Source: Emergomyces orientalis (lineage: Eukaryota > Ascomycota > Eurotiomycetes > Onygenales > Ajellomycetaceae). From it: a stretch of DNA of 64,000 nucleotides. The notes beneath the pieces were generated by a model. The model worked only from the letters and a program-made list of their open reading frames with translations, had not been told where the DNA came from and searched no databases. This document shows, piece by piece, positions 57,676-64,000 of this stretch; position 1 is the stretch's first letter, and the number at the start of each line of letters is the position of its first letter. The stretch covers positions 3,658,001 through 3,722,000 of the forward strand of contig MOWL01000067.1 in NCBI GenBank assembly GCA_002110485.1. Direction: 5' to 3'. A program made the position numbers and the translations under genes.

Positions 57676-59347
57676 ATGACAGAAGACCAAGATCTCCTGG
57701 CTAAAATTGGGCAGCTTGCAGGTAAATTTCTGATCAACATCAATTTGACATCTCCTACTAATGTAGATCTCTCCAAGGGCAAATCAATCAGCATAAAAAT
57801 CAGGCTACACCCCAAGCACAGCCATCGCGTGGTGGACATCATACACCTTACAGTTCGCACCACCCGCGACACCACGCAGGATGGGCTCCCTACCGTGGAC
57901 GAGGTAGACACCTGGGCCCCCGACGCCATGCAGCTCCTCATCGAAATCGAACACTTGTTCTTAGTAACCAGGCTACGCCATCGGAAAGTGCAAGCGGTAT
58001 CCCATCCGGCAACACGTCTACTGATGATATGAATGACAGCAAGCCTGGAAACCAAAATGGATGGGTTGCCAAGAGGGACCGCCACATGCAACTAATAAAC
58101 TCGGCTATATACGACAAAGAAGCTCAAGCGAGAACCAAGGCTATCGAAGAAAGCCGCAAACTCAAAGCCCAGAAAAAAGGACAACGAGAAGAAGCCAAAG
58201 TTTTAAGACATGTTCAGGGCGTTGGCGGATACCAGCCTATCGCAACACCAGTCGTTGGACAACGAGCGGCTTCATACAAAATCACTATACAAGGCATTCC
58301 GTTCCAAGTTGTGCAAGGCGGGAGCAAATTGATTCGGCTACCTAGTGAGATCGTTACCCCTCTAGATGGAAAGCTTGGAATCGGCTTACCCTTTCTAGAT
58401 GAACCGTCTGCGGCGAGCGTTACTCCCAAGAAAGTGAACATTGGTGGTGTGGAGTTTGTGAGAAGTAAGAAAGGAAACCTGCATCGTTTAGGGTCAGTGG
58501 TTTCGAGAAAGTATGTACCTGCTCAGTGGAATATGCTCGATAGAATTTCATCGCGTATTGTCTTTAACAATTACCAATCTGTAGGAAAATTGGGATTATT
58601 AAGAAGAGGAATGAGCTCTGCAAAAGATTTACTTCGACGGGTACCCGACTCTCTCCCTCCGAAAGCTTCACCACGTCCACCATGATGATACCGATTAAGC
58701 ATACGGAATTAGACAGGGGAAGTGTGGTTTTTTGGCGTACTGACTTGTATATCTTTCTTCTAGGTTCCTGTTTCAAGGGTCCGACTTGCCCCTATATTCA
58801 CGATCCTCATAAAGTTGCCATCTGCAAAGAGTTCCTTCAGACAGGCGAATGTGTGGCTGGTATGGCGTGTGATCTCTCACACGAACCAAGTGCAGAAAGG
58901 TCTCCCTCATGTTTGCATTTTCTTCGTGGGCGCTGCTCTAATCCATCATGCCGATATGCACACGTTCGAGTGAATCCTGGTGCGCCTGTTTGTCGCGATT
59001 TTGCGATTCTGGGCTACTGCAGCAAGGGAGATACCTGTGACCAGCGACATGTCCACGAGTGTCCTGACTATGCTAACACGGGGAATTGCGGCAACCGGAA
59101 GTGCCAGCTCCCTCACGTGGACCGCGCTGGCCAAATCCGCAAAATTGCAGCTAATAAAGCAGAAACTACTGATAATAGAGACAGTGCCGACGACGATGAT
59201 ATCTCTAGTGAAGAGGAAGCATACGATGAAATTGATTCGGATGATGTTGACTCCGATGATCTTGATGATGACCCCGTCATCATCACAGAGGGAGTGGACA
59301 CCGGCGAAATTCCGCGGCAGCAAGACTTCGTCCGTTTTTCATCTTAA
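57676..59347 (+). CDS. Five-finger CCCH zinc-finger protein
   Basis: Four exons: 57676-57721, 57778-58510, 58585-58640, 58764-59347; 472 residues. The first intron uses an AAG acceptor so that LAG joins QINQHKNQ. An Arg/Gly/His-rich region (GWAPYRGRGRHLGPRR) precedes a basic helix (KEAQARTKAIEESRKLKAQK). Five CCCH fingers stand in tandem: CKRFTSTGSCFKGPTCPYIH (made by joining exons 3 and 4), CKEFLQTGECVAGMACDLSH, CLHFLRGRCSNPSCRYAH, CRDFAILGYCSKGDTCDQRH and CPDYANTGNCGNRKCQLPH, then DRAGQIRK and an acidic Asp/Glu tail. This layout matches the ZC3H3/Lee1-like group, thought to act in mRNA 3'-end processing and export. RNA binding is expected from the fingers; the exact role in fungi is inference. 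Confidence 0.9.
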
Positions 59348-62300
59348 CCTAGCAACTGAGAACCGTTGTTCAAATTGTTCAACGCCTGTAGCAGCTAAAA
59401 CTTTGGAACGAAATACCCCTGATACCTTCACAAGGAATTAACGTAAGGCTTCGGACCCTTCAGAAGCATTGGCTTCCTTTATTTTCCTTTGCCTTTTCTC
59501 CTAATCTCCCTTCTGAAGGATGCAGCGGCGATCGGTTCTCTCTAGAGTTCCACGGAGCGCAGAATAAATGATACCGTATGGCGTATTCGGTCGATTTTCT
59601 ATATTTTGCTATCCAAGTTATTGTGTACCGAACGATCCTCTTTGAGATGGAACTGTAGACATCCCGTCGCCTCGGTTTTTTTATATTTTATATTTTATCC
59701 TGGCTACCCGTTTTCTTCTTCTTCGTTGCTTTTTCCCTTTTGTTTTGCATTTAATTTGGCGATAGGAATAGGAGATACCCTTCCCTTTTGCTTCTATTTT
59801 TAGCTTAGTATGACTTTATATTATGTCTCTCATTATAAGCCACTTCCCATATGAGTTATCTCAGGAAGTGTGAAAAATGGAGAAACAAATGAAAGAAATG
59901 GGAAAAATGAAAAACAAATCTCATTTTGAAGGGTATTGTTTTCGAAAAAAAAAAAATGAAAAAAAAAAGGAATGCAACCATACAACCAATTGAAAATTGA
60001 AATGAAAAATATAATTTAAATGTTCTGCACTCTATTCGTGAATTGGACCTTTCACATGCTCTCGAGGAAGGGTAAAATCGTGGCAGCATTTTACATTGAG
60101 ACACCTCACACCCACACCCAGACCTCAATTGCCATACAGGATAGGTTCGCCAGGTAGCCCTGGAGGGGAAGAGATGTCGTCGAAACTGAAATGAGCTAAA
60201 TAGGGTTTGATTGACAGCTCACGATTTCCCTGCGCAAGGAGGGCATTAAAGTAAAATAAAAATAAAACGTAATGGGGAAGAGGAGAGAATGTATTTACAA
60301 TGAATGGGTAACAACAACAGCAGCAGCAACAACACAAAACATGAGGGGCGTCTTCAAGTTCCCCTTCCCAATGAAATTTGGTAGTAAATTTGTTAGTTTG
60401 TCTATTTTATCCTATTTCATTTCTTCATCGTCGTTGTCGTCGGGCAGTAACTCATGCATAGTGCATAATAGGCGATATGCAATTACAGTTCTGCTTGTTT
60501 TGTCTCTATGTAGTAGTATATAGGTATTTTCTGCGTATAGTTTAAATTGTTATTGCCCTTGATGAGCCCACGAAGAAGTGAGAGTCTGGTTAGTTGCGTC
60601 ATATGTTTTGAAAAGACAGATTAAATGCGTCTATGATTGCTCGCCATGTGGATTCGTTGATATGGGTAAATTGTTGCTTAAGCGAGAGAAAAGGGAGGGA
60701 GGTGTGTTAGATTTCCTTACCTGGAGGGCTTTTTGATTCATTCTTCCCCTGCTCCCTGCCAAATACTGACTCTGAAATATTTAGATGGAGGCAACGTCGA
60801 GGTTGGTTTGTATATCAAACATAGGTCAGGCAGAGGACCAATTGAGTGACAGAGATTTCTCTCTGCCTCAGTTTCTTTCCTTGAGCTCCTTGATCCTCGA
60901 TATACGTCTGCTCTCTTCACGTAGAGTACAATTCCTCCAACCCTTCCTTTTTAAACATCACGCCAAACCGAAGAATTTGACTTAACCCCTCCACCACAGA
61001 GAGCCAAGTTGACGTCAACAAGCATTACGAGGTACATATAAAATCCACCCAGGCACCCGGTACTTTGGGCCTTGAATGCGGACACAAAATGCAACAACGG
61101 ACCAGTTCTAATTAAATATCCATGTAAGTATTTGCAGCAGTTTAAGCAATAATAATCGTCAACTGGACCAGCCCGCACCAGTTTTTCCATGAAATGGATC
61201 CAATATATTTGGTAACATGCACGCTAACTGAATGAAGAACCGAGTCGGAAACACAGCCAGCCTGGGCCTATTGTCGCAGACCGCGTGTAGGTCGTTCGTT
61301 TGCTACTTAGCTTCTAAGCGCAGAAAAGGTAGAACAGTATGTACGAGCCCGTAAAGTCTGACATGCGTTTTGTCTAGTTAAGGTGTATTGGCGACATTAG
61401 CTGTTTTGGCCTTCATGGTGACTCTGCTTTTTCAGTTGGATGTGTTAGATTTTAATTCCAACGCCGTGCACTGTAGTTATATGCGTGATGAGGAAATGGA
61501 CAGGAAGCTAAGAGAGAGCGCGGTGGGGTGGCAAGGCTGCATCGAGCATGTGTGCATGACATACTTTTTCCCTAAGCAGAAAGCTACATGTATGGATTTT
61601 TCAGCATATGTACTGTACCTTGACTGTGTCCATGTCCAGTTCCTGAGTTCAAGGTGGTTCTGAAAGGTTCGTAAACCAACCCTTTTCATAATAATCGTCC
61701 TTGCTGAAACGGGGTTAATGTACTGTACATGTACTTATATTGCCTACATGCATAGCGCCTGAAACATCTGTACGAGTGTGGTCCCATTTGGGTACTGAAT
61801 TCGCTGCTGGGAAAATCGTCCGAGACGGGGGGCAAAATTACGTTGCTGGAAAGGGTGATGGTGTTGTTGCTGAATATCAGGGATGAAGGAGAAGTTGTGA
61901 AGACTGCTGTGGAATTATAAGCTAATACTGGTATTCAGTGAATCCAGTGCAAAAAGTTACGTAGAATCCTCCGTAGTTGCATCGGACCACTTTGGGAGGC
62001 AGGGACAAAGTGACGATGGCGGTTTATTAATCTTCGTTGGCCAATTGCCTAATCAACCAGAAATAGTGCACTTTTCTACCACACAGTGCTACTGAGGCCT
62101 TATCATTAAGTGTCACATAATTATTTATGGACATTAATAATATAGATTTCGGCACTTTCCAAAAATTATGTCTTTATCACCAAGCATGAAACATGGACTG
62201 TACAATTTAACAAGGGCAAGTAAATGTAGCACAGCGGATTTTAAAGCAGAGAGAATGCCATACATTCCGTATCCCAGTAAAGTACGCACATAAATACATA

Positions 62301-64000
62301 CTGCATTAGGGAAACCAGAATAGAGAAAGCATGATATTGGCATAGTTGTTTTCAAGTAGAAGTGGCAAATCCGTGTATTTACTCTCCACAATAGAGTCTT
62401 GGTTCGGGTGGAAGGTTGCTTCAAATCAGCATGAGGCAAAATCAAACACCCCTGCTCTCGAATGCAGCGGAGAAAATATGGAAAATCATTATTAGGGAAA
62501 TAATACCATTGGATATATCCCTGATGTGCACCATTTGACTCGAGACCTCGGGAGCAGAGATCTAGATTCTAAATAGACTTAGGACAAATTCGCTTCCAGA
62601 AACTTAGGCGGCAAACGCGCTAAAGTTGGACCCACTCACAACTTTGTTCCAACCGTAATTGGCTACTTCCCAAAACACGGACATGGTGATCCATCGGCGC
62701 GTTTGACCACGCTTGTTGAACCAATTAGGCTCAATAATAAGCACGTGTGCTTAATTTCGAAAATACCAGGAAAAATTGACTGGTCTATGATGTTGAAGTT
62801 TACGAGCTCAGACCAGGTTGATGCTCTACAGAAGCAACAAACTCTCCGAAAATTTCTGGCTAGGCGGGCTGGGTGAGCTTCAAGCCCTGGTCTTGGTTAA
62901 TACCATACAATGACCAGATCTTGCGCTGGGTACACTGGATAATTGGAGGAGAGCGATATCGAATAAAACGAAGCCATGAACTGCTTGCGCTTCTGGGGAA
63001 TACCACGGGCAATAAAGAGTGTGATATTGGGGGCCTGTCTCTTTGCTTTAGCTGCGATGTGGAAGACCGGGCGGGGGTAGGAATCATGGAAAAGAGGGTG
63101 GGATTTATAATTCTATCTTGAGAAACTGTATGGGACATGTTGCAAATCCTCCTGCATTGCCTGACATTCTAATGCTCTCCAAGTGTGGGAATTATGGGGT
63201 TGTATGCTCCCCATGAGGTGAATATCAGTTGACAAAAGAGAGCAAGTGAGGCCTCTCTCCGATCTTCGACGAAATACGCCTCTTGCGGTCGAGCCACCCA
63301 TAAATCGCTGTACACCTTTCCTGCCCATTTCATCACGTCGTTATGAAAAAAGAGCATGCAAAATGCTACAATAATGAGGCCACCTCGGTGCCGTTTTGAC
63401 CCCGCCAAGCGCGCCCCGCGATCTGCCAACTGGCCCCTCACTGCCCCTCCATCTAACACACCATGACACCTAACATCCCTCTTATAATCAGTCAAGGAAC
63501 GGGCTAATAAATCCCACCCCTCCAAACAACGATAAACAAGAAAGAAATGGCTTGCTTTGAACCATAGCTCTATGTTAATTTTTTCTTCTTGTTCTTTTTT
63601 CCCTATCAAGAAAATGACCAGACCGAAAGGTAAGCAAATGCCAAGTTCGGTTAGATTAATTTATGCACCACGGCCCGTCCCTGGTTCCCCGCGTCCCCTG
63701 TCGCCCCCACCAGTCCCAGTCTTCGCAGCCCGACAGCTTGTATTATTGTTATTCCGTTTCACTGCTCTTGGTTGTGTCTTCTTTACTTATTTTGAGCCTC
63801 CAATAAGACATGGTCGGGTTATGGTTTACATGGTTATTTTTTATAAAGATGTGGGATCAGGCTCGCAGAGGGGGTGAGGGATGGGGAGTGGGATGAAAAC
63901 GCCAACATGGAACAAAAAAAAAGTCATAGCCAGTATTTAATCATTTCGCGATGGAGTGAGTTAGGACCTCCAAACTTGATTAGGTCACCGTGCCGCAATG
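59348..64000. other. Gene-poor right end, possible unrecognised pieces
   Basis: No gene I can name in 4.6 kb. The minus strand between 60125 and 61000 has several coding-like pieces with splice-like borders (see findings). A GTACTGTAC motif recurs at about 61611 and 61723. Frames beyond 61.4 kb are short or low in complexity. Confidence 0.4.

Noticed and set aside
63169..63877. 146- and 106-codon frames near the right edge
   Set aside because: No recognisable motif, no splice structure and overlapping opposite strands; not enough to call a gene.

Overview
The window is nuclear DNA of a filamentous ascomycete. Genes carry many short introns (about 45-130 nt) with fungal splice sites and CTAAC-type branch points. 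Proteins such as Sin3, COP9 subunit 4, the PP2A B subunit and a BtgE-like wall protein read like Eurotiomycetes. Long gene-poor spacers, an SRPK-like orphan kinase, a helicase-like relic and RIP-like decay of repeats suggest Onygenales (Ajellomycetaceae-like). That placement is inference; no database was searched.

Layout, left to right. 1-185 holds the start of a secreted cell-wall protein running off the edge (-). 5041-6903 is an SRPK-like kinase with a frameshift (-). Three housekeeping genes lie around 9.8-19.2 kb and 30.4-32.5 kb: acetyl-CoA hydrolase/transferase ACH1 (-), the Sin3 co-repressor (-), and the PP2A B55 regulatory subunit (+). A secreted amidase (21977-23638, +) sits next to a frameshifted flavin monooxygenase (24510-26614, +). 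A Ser/Pro/Gln-rich protein of unknown function (27528-28805, -) lies divergent to the PP2A gene.

From 34.4 to 49.2 kb the window is an accessory, repeat-damaged region. It holds a SINE-like element with a 14-bp target-site duplication; an orphan caspase-like (His/Cys) protein; the cut-off 3' end of a gene; a TA-flanked inverted-repeat element with a RIP-damaged Tc1-type transposon nested in it; an intact FAD-linked (berberine-bridge-type) oxidase; an FAD monooxygenase with two frameshifts; an NRPS T-C relic; and a truncated, broken gene that may belong to a helicase-like family. The oxidase, monooxygenase and NRPS pieces within about 7 kb look like the remains of a secondary-metabolite cluster.

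The right part returns to core genes: COP9 signalosome subunit 4 (51995-53354, -), then TFIIF beta (-) and a five-finger CCCH protein (+) sharing a 507-bp divergent promoter. The last 4.6 kb has no gene I can name, only some coding-like pieces near 60.1-61.0 kb.

Two window-wide patterns stand out. All four clear 1-nt coding deletions fall in accessory genes, and none in the core genes. Three of about 35 introns need a GC donor to keep frame.
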